Positions 32,098-40,056 of a stretch of DNA of 64,000 bases are shown here, piece after piece. This DNA is from Rhodococcus erythropolis NBRC 15567 (GTDB lineage Bacteria > Actinomycetota > Actinomycetes > Mycobacteriales > Mycobacteriaceae). The stretch lies in assembly GCF_001552595.1 (NCBI RefSeq), contig NZ_BCRM01000012.1, forward strand, positions 1-64,000. Direction: 5' to 3'. The position numbers and the translations under genes were made by a program. Each line of letters starts with the position of its first letter. The first letter of the stretch is position 1. The notes under the pieces were generated by a model. That model did no database searches, had not been told where the DNA came from, and worked only from the letters and a program-made list of their open reading frames with translations.

Positions 32098-33765
32098 CTA
32101 CACAGTGATGTCGAGCGCCCGCATCCGTGTGTAGAGAGTGCTTCGGCTGATTCCGAGTTGCGCCGACGCGTGAACCTTGTTGCCGCCGCAGTCTTTCAAC
32201 GCTCCGATGATCGCCTGGCGCTCGGCCTTCTCCCGCCCTGCCAACCGCGACACCTTGGTCGTGGTGCGATAGTCCTCGGGCAGATCGACGACGTCGATGC
32301 GATTACTCGAGCGTTCACCTGAGGCCCGATTCAACACGACGCGCAATTCGGCCAGATTGCCCGGCCAACTGGCCGCCGCGAGCGCTTCGGCAGCGCTGGC
32401 AGTCAACCTCAATTCGGGCGAGATCCCGTCCAACATCGCCTGAGCCAACTCGGCGATCTCGGCTTGTCGTTCTCGCAGCGGGTTGATGGAAATCCTGGAG
32501 GCACAACGCGAGATGAGTGACACGATGGCTGGCGGCAAATCCGCGACCGCGCCGCTGGTCAACACAATCCTCGGCCCCTCGGCGCTGGCATCGACCAGGT
32601 CTGCAACCAGTGGCAACACCGAATCGGGAAGGAGCTGCACCTGTTCGATCACGACCACGCCCGAACGCTTACGGGCTGCTCGCACAAGATCGGTGATCCA
32701 CTGCTCACGGCCGTCGAACGCGATCCGCGTGGCATCGTGCCAACTGGCGTCGACGCTCCCGACCACGTCCGATGCTGCCGAAGTTCGACCGGAACCTGCT
32801 TCACCCGAGATGGCAACTGCGGACGACGAGGCCCGCGCTCGCATGAGGTCTCGGCGCAGTCGCTCCCCCGGAGATGGTGCCCGCTCGTGGGTTCTGCGGA
32901 TGGGTGCCCGTTCCCGCTGGAGTGGTTCGACCAGGAAGAGTGCGCCGCCGTCGGCCCCGGAAATCCGGTCGGCTTGAACTCGCGCCAGCGCACCGGACGC
33001 CAATTCGACTGTCACAAGCCTCGATTGATCGGGATTGAGATCGGCGATCAAGGACCGGAGTGATACGTGGTCGGCGGTGTCGAGCAGATCCAAGGCCGTT
33101 CGGTTGCTCAGCAGGATGTCGTCGCCGATGGCCGCGACGGCAATGTGGCGCTGATGTGACACTCGCTGGAATGCGTCGACCAGCCGCTGCTCCGACGCTT
33201 TGGAGCCTTCGAGCAGTCGTTTTTCGATATCCGCTGCAGCACGCGCAAGGAAGGGCGCGAACAGCGGGTTTGCCTGCGAGACAACGCCGGTCATGTCGAG
33301 AATACCCTCGACGCGACGTGTGACGGGATGCAAGATCGGCTGGCCGTAGCAGCTCAATCCCTTGAGGCTGTCGAGGAAATGCTCGTCCCCGTGGATCACC
33401 ACGCTTCGACCTACCTCGAGCGGCGTACCGAGTGCATTGGTACCGGCGTGCTCTTCACCGAAGCGTGAACCGTTGACGACGCCCAACCGCTCGATCGTCC
33501 GCTCGACGCGGCTGTCGGAGTACACCGAAGCGACCACACGGCATTCTCGATCAGCAAGCAGCACACAGAAACCGGTGCCCGCGATCTGTTGCGACACCTC
33601 GTCGAGCACGGGCGCGGCGGCCCGGAGCAGACGAGACTCGCCGTCCTGCTCCTCGGTGTCCACGGCGATTGCCGACGACGGATCGAGGCCACTCAGTCGA
33701 GAACGCTTCCAGGAGAGCGCGATCTCGGGGCGTACCGGCTCACGCTCCCCTGGGTTCGCGGACAT
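32098..33765 (-). CDS. AcoR/MimR-like GAF-AAA+-Fis transcriptional regulator
   Basis: A 555-residue protein in three parts. An N-terminal GAF sensor (about residues 60-205: FGEEHAGTNALGTPLEVGRSVVIHGDEHF) is followed by a linker and a degenerate AAA+ domain with a Walker A-like SGEAGSGRTSAA (Arg in place of the usual Lys). A Fis-type helix-turn-helix ends it (EKAERQAIIGALKDCGGNKVHAS...LGISRSTLYTRM). I see no GAFTGA loop, the sigma-54 contact of NtrC proteins. Actinobacteria lack sigma-54, so it must act in another way. It starts four bases after the acyl-CoA synthetase stop and lies directly before the aldehyde dehydrogenase gene, so it probably controls alcohol/aldehyde use. Confidence 0.88.
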   Translation of the reverse strand: MSANPGEREPVRPEIALSWKRSRLSGLDPSSAIAVDTEEQDGESRLLRAAAPVLDEVSQQIAGTGFCVLLADRECRVVASVYSDSRVERTIERLGVVNGSRFGEEHAGTNALGTPLEVGRSVVIHGDEHFLDSLKGLSCYGQPILHPVTRRVEGILDMTGVVSQANPLFAPFLARAAADIEKRLLEGSKASEQRLVDAFQRVSHQRHIAVAAIGDDILLSNRTALDLLDTADHVSLRSLIADLNPDQSRLVTVELASGALARVQADRISGADGGALFLVEPLQRERAPIRRTHERAPSPGERLRRDLMRARASSSAVAISGEAGSGRTSAASDVVGSVDASWHDATRIAFDGREQWITDLVRAARKRSGVVVIEQVQLLPDSVLPLVADLVDASAEGPRIVLTSGAVADLPPAIVSLISRCASRISINPLRERQAEIAELAQAMLDGISPELRLTASAAEALAAASWPGNLAELRVVLNRASGERSSNRIDVVDLPEDYRTTTKVSRLAGREKAERQAIIGALKDCGGNKVHASAQLGISRSTLYTRMRALDITV

Positions 33766-33769
33766 ATGC

Positions 33770-35407
33770 TCAGGCCTGACCGATCAATTCGATCGCCTGT
33801 TCTCGCATCGCGATCTTGCGGACCTTGCCCGTGACTGTCATCGGGAACTCGTCCACGACATGGACGTACCGCGGAATCTTGTAATGCGCGAGCTTGCCGG
33901 TGCAGAAGGCACGGACCGAATCGGCGTCCAGATCGTCTGCACCTTCGCGCATCTGGACCCACACCATCAATTCCTCGCCGTACTTTGCGTCAGGCACACC
34001 GATGACCTGCGCGTCGAGAATGTCGGGATGGGTGTAAAGGAACTCCTCGATCTCACGTGGATATACGTTCTCACCACCGCGGATGACCATGTCCTTGATG
34101 CGTCCCGTGATAGCGACGTATCCGGCCTCGTCCATGACTCCGATATCTCCGGTGTGCATCCACCGGGCAGCGTCGATCGCCTCGGCGGTCTTCTCCGGGT
34201 TCTCCCAGTAGCCGAGCATGACCGAGTAACCACGCGTGCACAGTTCGCCCGGCTCGCCGCGCGGCACCGTCAGTCCGGTTGCCGGATCTACGATCTTGAT
34301 CTCGAGGTGCGGCCCCACCCGACCGACGGTTTCGGTGCGCTGCTCGATCGAATCGTCCGAGCGGGTCTGCAGCGACACCGGCGACGTCTCGGTCATGCCA
34401 TAGCAGATGGACACCTCTGCCATGCCCATGCGATCGATGACCTGCTTCATCACCTCGACCGGGCAGGGCGAACCCGCCATGATGCCGGTGCGAAGGGACG
34501 ACAGATCGAAGCTGTCGAAGTCCGGCAGCGCCAACTCGGCAATGAACATCGTCGGAACGCCGTAGAGGGACGTGCACTTTTCGGCCTGGACGGCCTCGAG
34601 CGAAGCGCGCGGATCGAAGGCGGGGCCCGGAATGACCATGGCAGCACCATGACTGGTGCACGCAAGGTTGCCCATCACCATGCCGAAGCAGTGATAGAAC
34701 GGCACCGGGATGCACACCCGATCGACCTCGCTGTAGTGGCACAACTCGCCGACGAAGTAGCCGTTGTTGAGGATGTTGTGGTGGCTGAGCGTCGCGCCCT
34801 TCGGGAAACCGGTAGTGCCCGAGGTGTATTGGATGTTGATCGCGTCGTCGGCCGACAGCGCGGCTTGGGCAGCTGCGAGCGGAGCCGGATCGTTGGCCTG
34901 GGCCGCCAACCCGTCGGCAAGCACCGCGTCCCACTCGGGTGAACCGAGCAGGAGCACCGACGTCAGATCCGGGCACTGCGGCCGCACCGTCTCGATCATC
35001 GACGCGTAGTCCGAGGTCTTGAAGCTGGCCGCAGACACCAGCGTCGAGATCCCGGCCTGCTCGAGCACGTACTGCAACTCGTGCGAGCGGTACGCCGGAT
35101 TGATGTTGACCAGGATCGCGCCGATCTTTGCCGTCGCGTATTGCGTGAACGTCCATTCCGGACAGTTGGGAGCCCAGATTCCCACTCGGTCGCCCTTCCC
35201 CACACCACGGGAAAGTAGTCCGGCAGCGAGCCCGTTCACCTGCTCGGCGAACTCCCGGTACGTCCATCGTCGACCGCTCGCGTGGTCGATCAACGCATCG
35301 CGGTCGCCGTGTGCGGCAACCGTGCGATCGAGGTTGTCTCCGATGGTGTCGCCCAGCATCGGACCGTCCCATACTCCGGACGTATAGCTGGGCAGCGGCG
35401 TACTCAT
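33770..35407 (-). CDS. AMP-forming acyl-CoA synthetase
   Basis: A 545-residue ANL-superfamily ligase. Motifs: the P-loop-like [18 protein letters not shown] (about 185-202), CYGMTETSP (A5), MHTGDIG with [21 protein letters not shown] (hinge and A8), and [14 protein letters not shown] with the catalytic lysine near the C-terminus. It activates a carboxylic acid to acyl-AMP then acyl-CoA. As first gene of a unit with aldehyde and alcohol dehydrogenases it would complete alcohol to aldehyde to acid to acyl-CoA. Chain-length preference cannot be told. Its promoter carries the same boxes as the aldehyde dehydrogenase gene. Confidence 0.92.
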   Translation of the reverse strand: MSTPLPSYTSGVWDGPMLGDTIGDNLDRTVAAHGDRDALIDHASGRRWTYREFAEQVNGLAAGLLSRGVGKGDRVGIWAPNCPEWTFTQYATAKIGAILVNINPAYRSHELQYVLEQAGISTLVSAASFKTSDYASMIETVRPQCPDLTSVLLLGSPEWDAVLADGLAAQANDPAPLAAAQAALSADDAINIQYTSGTTGFPKGATLSHHNILNNGYFVGELCHYSEVDRVCIPVPFYHCFGMVMGNLACTSHGAAMVIPGPAFDPRASLEAVQAEKCTSLYGVPTMFIAELALPDFDSFDLSSLRTGIMAGSPCPVEVMKQVIDRMGMAEVSICYGMTETSPVSLQTRSDDSIEQRTETVGRVGPHLEIKIVDPATGLTVPRGEPGELCTRGYSVMLGYWENPEKTAEAIDAARWMHTGDIGVMDEAGYVAITGRIKDMVIRGGENVYPREIEEFLYTHPDILDAQVIGVPDAKYGEELMVWVQMREGADDLDADSVRAFCTGKLAHYKIPRYVHVVDEFPMTVTGKVRKIAMREQAIELIGQA

Positions 35408-35443
35408 GTGTTCTGTCCTCTCCGGTTACCTGTTCAGGCACCT

Positions 35444-35475
35444 ATGAGAGGGGCCGCCGCAGCGGACCCTCTCAT
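35444..35475 (-). promoter_or_regulatory. Leader hairpin upstream of the acyl-CoA synthetase gene
   Basis: ATGAGAGGG pairs with CCCTCTCAT across a GC-rich middle, between the promoter boxes at 35497-35545 and the ATG at 35407. It would be in the 5' leader of the transcript. It may be a transcription attenuator or a residual terminator; the sequence alone does not decide. Confidence 0.4.
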
Positions 35476-35496
35476 CTACGAATTTACTCGATTCGG

Positions 35497-35554
35497 TGTG
35501 ATGCACGACATACTTCCCGGTGCGGGGTGGCCGTAACTGTTCGAAGTCCGGACA
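35497..35554 (-). promoter_or_regulatory. Promoter/operator of the acyl-CoA synthetase gene
   Basis: TGTGATGCACGACATAC at 35497-35513 and TAACTGTTCGAA at 35534-35545 match the boxes upstream of the aldehyde dehydrogenase (32021-32069) with identical spacing and no gaps; the 16 bases between the boxes are not conserved. A TGT-N11-ACA arrangement (35538-35554) is again present. Common control by the AcoR-like protein is inferred. Confidence 0.65.
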
Positions 35555-35567
35555 CCCCACCCGCCTG

Positions 35568-35611
35568 CTGTGCGCCTTTATTAACCGCCGGCGGTTAATA
35601 AAGGCGCACAG
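35568..35611. repeat. Palindrome copy 2 (terminator-like, repeated at 29275)
   Basis: A fully perfect 44-base palindrome, 43 of 44 bases identical to 29277-29320. It lies three bases after the stop of the MHS transporter gene and upstream of the acyl-CoA synthetase promoter, so it probably terminates the transporter transcript. Confidence 0.9.
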
Positions 35612-35614
35612 TGT

Positions 35615-36985
35615 TTACAGGGCGTGGTCCTTGGTCTCGACGAGCGCCCAGGTGCAGACCAGACTCACCACACCGAGGATTGCCAACATGATTCCGATGG
35701 CCATACTCCCGTAGGCCGAGGCCAGCGGTGCGGCGATCAGCGGCGGCACTGCGCCGCCGAGCACTCCGGCGAGGTTGTAGCCGAGGCCGGCACCGGTGTA
35801 GCGGTAGCGGGTCTGGAACATTTCCGGAAGCAGCGCACCGCAGGGGCCGTACGCGATTCCGAAGATCATCAGCGTGCCGAACATTCCGAGGATGAACGCG
35901 ATCGGTGTTCCGGTGTCCAGGAGCGGGAACAGAATGAGCGCCCACACCACAGCCAGACCACAAGAGATCATGATGACCTTGCGACGCCCGATGCGGTCCG
36001 AGTACAAGGCGGAGACGATGATCGCCGCACCGAAGACGAAGGCGGACGCGATACCGACCGACAGGACGAACGGGCGGGAGAAGCCGAGGGTCTTGGTTCC
36101 GTAGCTCGTGAGGAACGCCGTGCCCATGTAGAAGAACGCGAACAGGCAAGCGAGGGCGCCGGCCGAGAGCAGGATTTCCTTGGTCTGGAACCGCCAGGCA
36201 TCCAGGAACGGGAGGGTGCGAGGTGCTTCGTTCTTCTGCTCTGCAACGCGCTCTGCCTGCTCCGCCTTGAAGACCGGGGTCTCCTCGATAGCGAGTCGCA
36301 TGTAGAGGCCGATGCCGACCAACACGATGGAGAACAAGAACGGGATACGCCAGCCGTAGTCGAGGAAGGCTTGGTTGGTATCGCCGAGAACAGCGCCGGT
36401 GATGAGGAATGTACTGCTCGAGAGCACGAAGGCGATTGCGGGGCCGAGCTGCGGGAACATCGCATACAGACCACGTTTGCCCGGTGGGGCGTATTCCGCG
36501 GTGAGCAGAGTTGCGCCTGCCCATTCACCGCCGACCGCGAAGCCTTGGCCGAATCGCAAGAGCACCAGGATGATCGGAGCCGCAACACCGATGGTTGCCG
36601 CGCCGGGCAGCAAGCCGATCAGGAGCGTCGAGATACCCATGAGCAGGAGCGTCGAGATCAGAGTCTTCTTGCGACCGATGCGATCACCGAAGTGCCCGAA
36701 CAGCATTGCGCCGACGGGCCGGGCGATGAATGCGACTGCGAAGGTCGCAAACGATGCGACGGTTCCCGCGGTGGCACCGAGCGCGGGGAAGAATACCGTC
36801 GGAAAGACAAGTGCCGCAGCAGTTCCGTAGATGAAGAAGTCGTAGAACTCGATGGTCGTGCCGATGCAGCTCGCGATCGCGACGCGCCGCACACTGGTGG
36901 TCTGCTGGGGTTGTGTCGCGCCTGCGGCACTCGCACCCCCGGCGCCGGCGGCGCTGTTGCCGCCTGTGGGAGAGACTGTGGTCAC
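35615..36985 (-). CDS. MHS-family metabolite:H+ symporter (MFS)
   Basis: A 456-residue major facilitator with about 12 membrane segments. Signatures of the metabolite:H+ symporter family: IGTTIEFYDFFIYGTAAAL in TM1, GHFGDRIGRKKTLI in loop 2-3, RFGQGFAVGGEWAGA in TM4, and EETPVF after TM6. Members carry small organic acids, betaines and the like. It starts with GTG preceded by GGAGGA. An inverted repeat TACCCCC-GAAA-GGGGGTA at 37071-37088 lies about 85 bases upstream and may be a control site. Placement before the alcohol module suggests uptake of a related substrate. Confidence 0.9.
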   Translation of the reverse strand: MTTVSPTGGNSAAGAGGASAAGATQPQQTTSVRRVAIASCIGTTIEFYDFFIYGTAAALVFPTVFFPALGATAGTVASFATFAVAFIARPVGAMLFGHFGDRIGRKKTLISTLLLMGISTLLIGLLPGAATIGVAAPIILVLLRFGQGFAVGGEWAGATLLTAEYAPPGKRGLYAMFPQLGPAIAFVLSSSTFLITGAVLGDTNQAFLDYGWRIPFLFSIVLVGIGLYMRLAIEETPVFKAEQAERVAEQKNEAPRTLPFLDAWRFQTKEILLSAGALACLFAFFYMGTAFLTSYGTKTLGFSRPFVLSVGIASAFVFGAAIIVSALYSDRIGRRKVIMISCGLAVVWALILFPLLDTGTPIAFILGMFGTLMIFGIAYGPCGALLPEMFQTRYRYTGAGLGYNLAGVLGGAVPPLIAAPLASAYGSMAIGIMLAILGVVSLVCTWALVETKDHAL

Positions 36986-37069
36986 TCGATTCCTCCGTGG
37001 TCCCGTGGTGTCGCCCTGTGGGCATCACCGTCGATAGGAGGAAAGGTAGTGATGTGGCTCACCCCCGCA

Positions 37070-37089
37070 CTACCCCCGAAAGGGGGTAG
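37070..37089 (-). promoter_or_regulatory. Inverted repeat upstream of the MHS transporter
   Basis: CTACCCCC-GAAA-GGGGGTAG, a perfect 8-bp inverted repeat about 85-104 bases before the GTG start. Short, with a stable GAAA loop; it may be an operator or an RNA hairpin. No following T-run on the minus strand, so a terminator is less likely. Confidence 0.45.
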
Positions 37090-37148
37090 GAGTGATCTCG
37101 GTCACGACTTGTATGCAATGGTAACGAGTTTCACGGCTCTTCACATGC

Positions 37149-37190
37149 CGTGGGCCGTCCGATTCGTTCACACGAATCGGACGGCCCACG
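37149..37190 (-). terminator. Terminator after the 37220 gene
   Basis: A perfect 19-bp stem (37149-37167 and 37172-37190) with a 4-base loop lies 30 bases downstream of the stop of the gene at 37220-37759 and isolates it from the MHS transporter promoter. Confidence 0.85.
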
Positions 37191-37219
37191 CTGAACTGCG
37201 TCAGGTCCAGCGCTACGAA

Positions 37220-37759
37220 TCAAGCCTTTCCGGCAGCCCCGAAAAGCTCCTGACGGATCTCTCCCCACACCGTGGCATAGGAGTCGATGATCGGTTCTGA
37301 AATCCACTTGGACTCCCCCGCTTGAACTTTCGCGAGAGCATCCGAGAAGAGATCCTGATAGCGGGACAACCGCGGAACGAATGCCGACAAATCGTCGAAC
37401 AGGTTTGCAGCCCGGCGGTCCAGCTCGGCAAGGGAATTCGCGTCTGCGTCGTCGATAAGTGCAACGAACTCCTCGTCCAGCGGAACGAAAGCCTCGTACA
37501 CCTCGCCGATGGAGTCCTCGTCGATCGAGACCCGCTCAGCGTCCAACTGATCTTCGAGTTCCGCGAGGCCTTTCTCGGTCAGGCTGATGGCACCTTCTGC
37601 TTCGGCCGCTTTACCCTGCGCGACAAGTGCGTCGTACGCAGCTTGACCGGACGCTGCGCTGACGCCCAAGTGCTCGGCCAGTACAACCGCTCCGACCCGC
37701 TCCTTGAGACGCACTGCTTGGAGCAGTGCCAACTCGTCCACATTGCCAGCGAAGGCCAT
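37220..37759 (-). CDS. Conserved hypothetical protein with winged-helix-like N-terminus
   Basis: A 179-residue acidic protein with an AGGAGA ribosome site before ATG 37759. Residues about 8-70 look like a winged helix (LLQAVRLKERVGAVVLAEHLGVSAASGQAAYDALVAQGKA, then a strand-like SLTEKGLAELEDQL). The rest is predicted helical and rich in Asp/Glu. It may be a DNA-binding regulator of MarR-like type or an adaptor; I do not recognise the family. It is monocistronic, with its own terminator. Confidence 0.7.
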   Translation of the reverse strand: MAFAGNVDELALLQAVRLKERVGAVVLAEHLGVSAASGQAAYDALVAQGKAAEAEGAISLTEKGLAELEDQLDAERVSIDEDSIGEVYEAFVPLDEEFVALIDDADANSLAELDRRAANLFDDLSAFVPRLSRYQDLFSDALAKVQAGESKWISEPIIDSYATVWGEIRQELFGAAGKA

Positions 37760-37901
37760 CGATTTCTCCTACTCACGTGCCGCCTCTGCGGCTCCAGCAT
37801 CACAGCGGACACCCGTGGGTTTCCGCAGCCCGACAAAGGGCTCGAAAGAATCAGATCACACGCCGATCGATCGTTGTGAAGTCACCGCAGCAAGCCGACT
37901 G

Positions 37902-39200
37902 TCACGCGACGGAATCCACCTGATCGGGGATCACGCTGCCGTCCGCACGAGTTACGGCGCCTTTGGCCCCGGCCGCGTCAGTGTAGGCATCGGTCGAGCA
38001 GTGATAGGGAGCATCCGCCTGTGCTTTCGGTTCGATGAACATGGGGTTGACCAGCCATTTTCCGTCACTGTTGTCGTAGGCATTGCACATCAGTTCGGGA
38101 TTGTTGCGGTTGATCACCAGGCGCGCACCGGTCGCATCTCCGAGGAACGTCACGTCGGTGACAGAATCACCGGCAGCAAACACCTGACGCCGATCGGCAG
38201 GCAACTGCTCGAACGCCGTAGGCCCTTGGACCCCGTAGACAACCTCGTTGACCTGACACCGCTTCCCATCGATGTACGGAATGACCGAGTCGTCACCGTC
38301 CGCAACCCCACCACATCCCCGCAGGCGCCCCGTCAGAACGCCGCCCTCGACGATCGGCCGAACTCCCATCACGTGATCGGCATCCAATCCTAGCTGCTCC
38401 GACCAGACTCGAACGACCGGTTCGGCCGACGCGGAGATTATCCGCACGTCGAATCCATGAGCGCCGAGCGATTTCACCAAATCTTCGATCTGCGCGTAGT
38501 AACGCACCGAACCGTCGACTTCCGTGGTACCGACGGTCTGATCGGATCCTTCTGCGGCAGCGAGATTCTCAGCACGCGCTGCGCGGGCGTACTCGGTGAT
38601 CTCGCCCTCGGTGTGCCCTGCCATCAACTGCACCGCCCACGCGTATGCAGCCTTGGTCCGGCGGTGATCGTAGCCGTCGAATGCAACCTGTCCGTCGCGA
38701 GTTTTCTCCTCGAGTACCGCAACGATCTCGTCAGCGCAGTCCAAGTCGGTACTGGTTACCAAGGGTTGACCCGCGGCGGTCTCCGAGCCACACGCGGCGG
38801 AAAGTGCGGCAGCGCCGGCTGGAGTCATGAAGCGACTGGTGGTTGCCCAGTCCGCTCCCACGGGCTGTAACACCTTGTTGTTCTTGATCATCCAGAATGC
38901 AGTGGCGCTTCCGATGTCGTTCTTGACAACTGTGTTGTCCCAGTCGAAGAGCGCCAACGGAGCGCCGTCATCGACATCACCTGCAGCTCCACACGTTCCG
39001 AACTCCGTCATCATGGCATCCAACCTCACACGGTTGTCGCCGTACCACGCCAGACTGGGATCCAACACCGCGCAGGATGAACCACTCTGCGCCGCATCCT
39101 CTTTCGTGGCACTCTCGGCCGAACTACATGCAGTTGCACTCAACAGGACACTACCTACGGCCAACGCACACAGGGCGCGGGCATGCAGCGAACGGAACAT
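37902..39200 (-). CDS. HAD-superfamily phosphatase lipoprotein, phosphorylcholine/phosphoethanolamine phosphatase-like
   Basis: A 432-residue exported lipoprotein. The signal peptide ends in a lipobox LLSATAC, so Cys would be lipidated. The HAD core is visible: LALFDWDNTVVKND (nucleophile and acid Asp), VRIISASAEP (motif II Ser) and VFAAGDSVTDVTFL (motif III/IV). The arrangement resembles secreted phosphorylcholine phosphatases of the DxDNT type. I chose the ATG at 39200, which has GAGGGA upstream; the ATG at 39212 lacks one. It lies next to eutCB, so hydrolysis of phosphoethanolamine to feed ethanolamine use is an attractive inference, not shown. Confidence 0.78.
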   Translation of the reverse strand: MFRSLHARALCALAVGSVLLSATACSSAESATKEDAAQSGSSCAVLDPSLAWYGDNRVRLDAMMTEFGTCGAAGDVDDGAPLALFDWDNTVVKNDIGSATAFWMIKNNKVLQPVGADWATTSRFMTPAGAAALSAACGSETAAGQPLVTSTDLDCADEIVAVLEEKTRDGQVAFDGYDHRRTKAAYAWAVQLMAGHTEGEITEYARAARAENLAAAEGSDQTVGTTEVDGSVRYYAQIEDLVKSLGAHGFDVRIISASAEPVVRVWSEQLGLDADHVMGVRPIVEGGVLTGRLRGCGGVADGDDSVIPYIDGKRCQVNEVVYGVQGPTAFEQLPADRRQVFAAGDSVTDVTFLGDATGARLVINRNNPELMCNAYDNSDGKWLVNPMFIEPKAQADAPYHCSTDAYTDAAGAKGAVTRADGSVIPDQVDSVA

Positions 39201-39282
39201 CGATTCCCTCATTTTCGTCGTGATTCGGGTACGACGGCATACCCGAGTGTCGATCGACCCGGGTATGCCGTGCAGGTGTCAA

Positions 39283-40056
39283 CTAATCGAGCGTCAGCAC
39301 TTCTCCCGACGCAACGGCGTCGGCGCGAGAGGTGTCCTTGAGGTCGACGCCGGAGCGGCCCAATTGGCGCGCTCCCGTCACCAACCCCAGGACGACACGA
39401 GCAGCCTGCTCGTATCCGAGGCCCTCGGGTGGGTGGACATTGGAAATGCAGTTTCGATCCGCGTCGGTACGACCGACGCGCGGAAGATGAGTCAGATAGA
39501 TCCCGACGCTGTCCGCAACGGAGAGCCCTGGACGTTCGCCGATCAGGACGATCGCCGTCTGCACTCCCATCGCGGCGGCGATGTGATCACCCAGTGCCAC
39601 ACGGGCATTCGTGGCGATCACCGGCGGAGCAATCGAGTACCGCTCCCCCAACACCGTGACCAACGCGGACAGTAGTTGCTCGCCGTGGTCCATCAGTGCT
39701 CGCGGGGAGAGTCCGTCGGCGAGGATGAACCCGATTTCCTTGTCGGAGCTCTTGATCGCGCTCAGGTCCGCGGGTTGTCGCCCCAGGTCGGGTCTCCGGA
39801 GATACTCGCTGCGAGTGGAGACGCTGCTCGCGACCACCACCGGTGCCCCGATACCCACCCCGTCGACCCGACTGGCGAGAGTCTCGGAATCGAGTGGCTC
39901 GTGCACTGCGTCGCGGGCTGCGGCGTGTGCTGCCTTGAATTCGAGAACCCGCTTGGTGGGCAACGAATCTCCGGCACGCCCCAGCCCGATACGCGATTGT
40001 GTGGTCTTGCGCAGTGGACCCCAGAAATCGAGGATCGGCGCCTGATCTTCGGTCAT
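39283..40056 (-). CDS. eutC: Ethanolamine ammonia-lyase small (beta) subunit
   Basis: A 257-residue EutC. It shows the family's SRIGLGRAGDSLPT near residue 21, ALVTVLGERYSIAPPVIATNARVALGD, the TAIVLIGERPGLS motif and GIYLTHLPRVGRTDADRNCISNVHPPEGL. The last two contribute to the B12-binding region. It overlaps eutB by four bases (ATGA). With EutB it performs adenosylcobalamin-dependent conversion of ethanolamine to acetaldehyde and ammonia. Confidence 0.96.
   Translation of the reverse strand: MTEDQAPILDFWGPLRKTTQSRIGLGRAGDSLPTKRVLEFKAAHAAARDAVHEPLDSETLASRVDGVGIGAPVVVASSVSTRSEYLRRPDLGRQPADLSAIKSSDKEIGFILADGLSPRALMDHGEQLLSALVTVLGERYSIAPPVIATNARVALGDHIAAAMGVQTAIVLIGERPGLSVADSVGIYLTHLPRVGRTDADRNCISNVHPPEGLGYEQAARVVLGLVTGARQLGRSGVDLKDTSRADAVASGEVLTLD

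Noticed and set aside
29277-35611. Palindrome pair as the ends of an insertion sequence or transposon
   Set aside because: No transposase between them, and no target-site duplication was recognised. Each copy is itself a full palindrome next to a stop codon, so terminator-type repeats are the simpler reading.
35624-37300. Plus-strand open frame of 558 codons opposite the MHS transporter
   Set aside because: Antisense shadow. The opposite strand has a clear transporter with ribosome site and family motifs.
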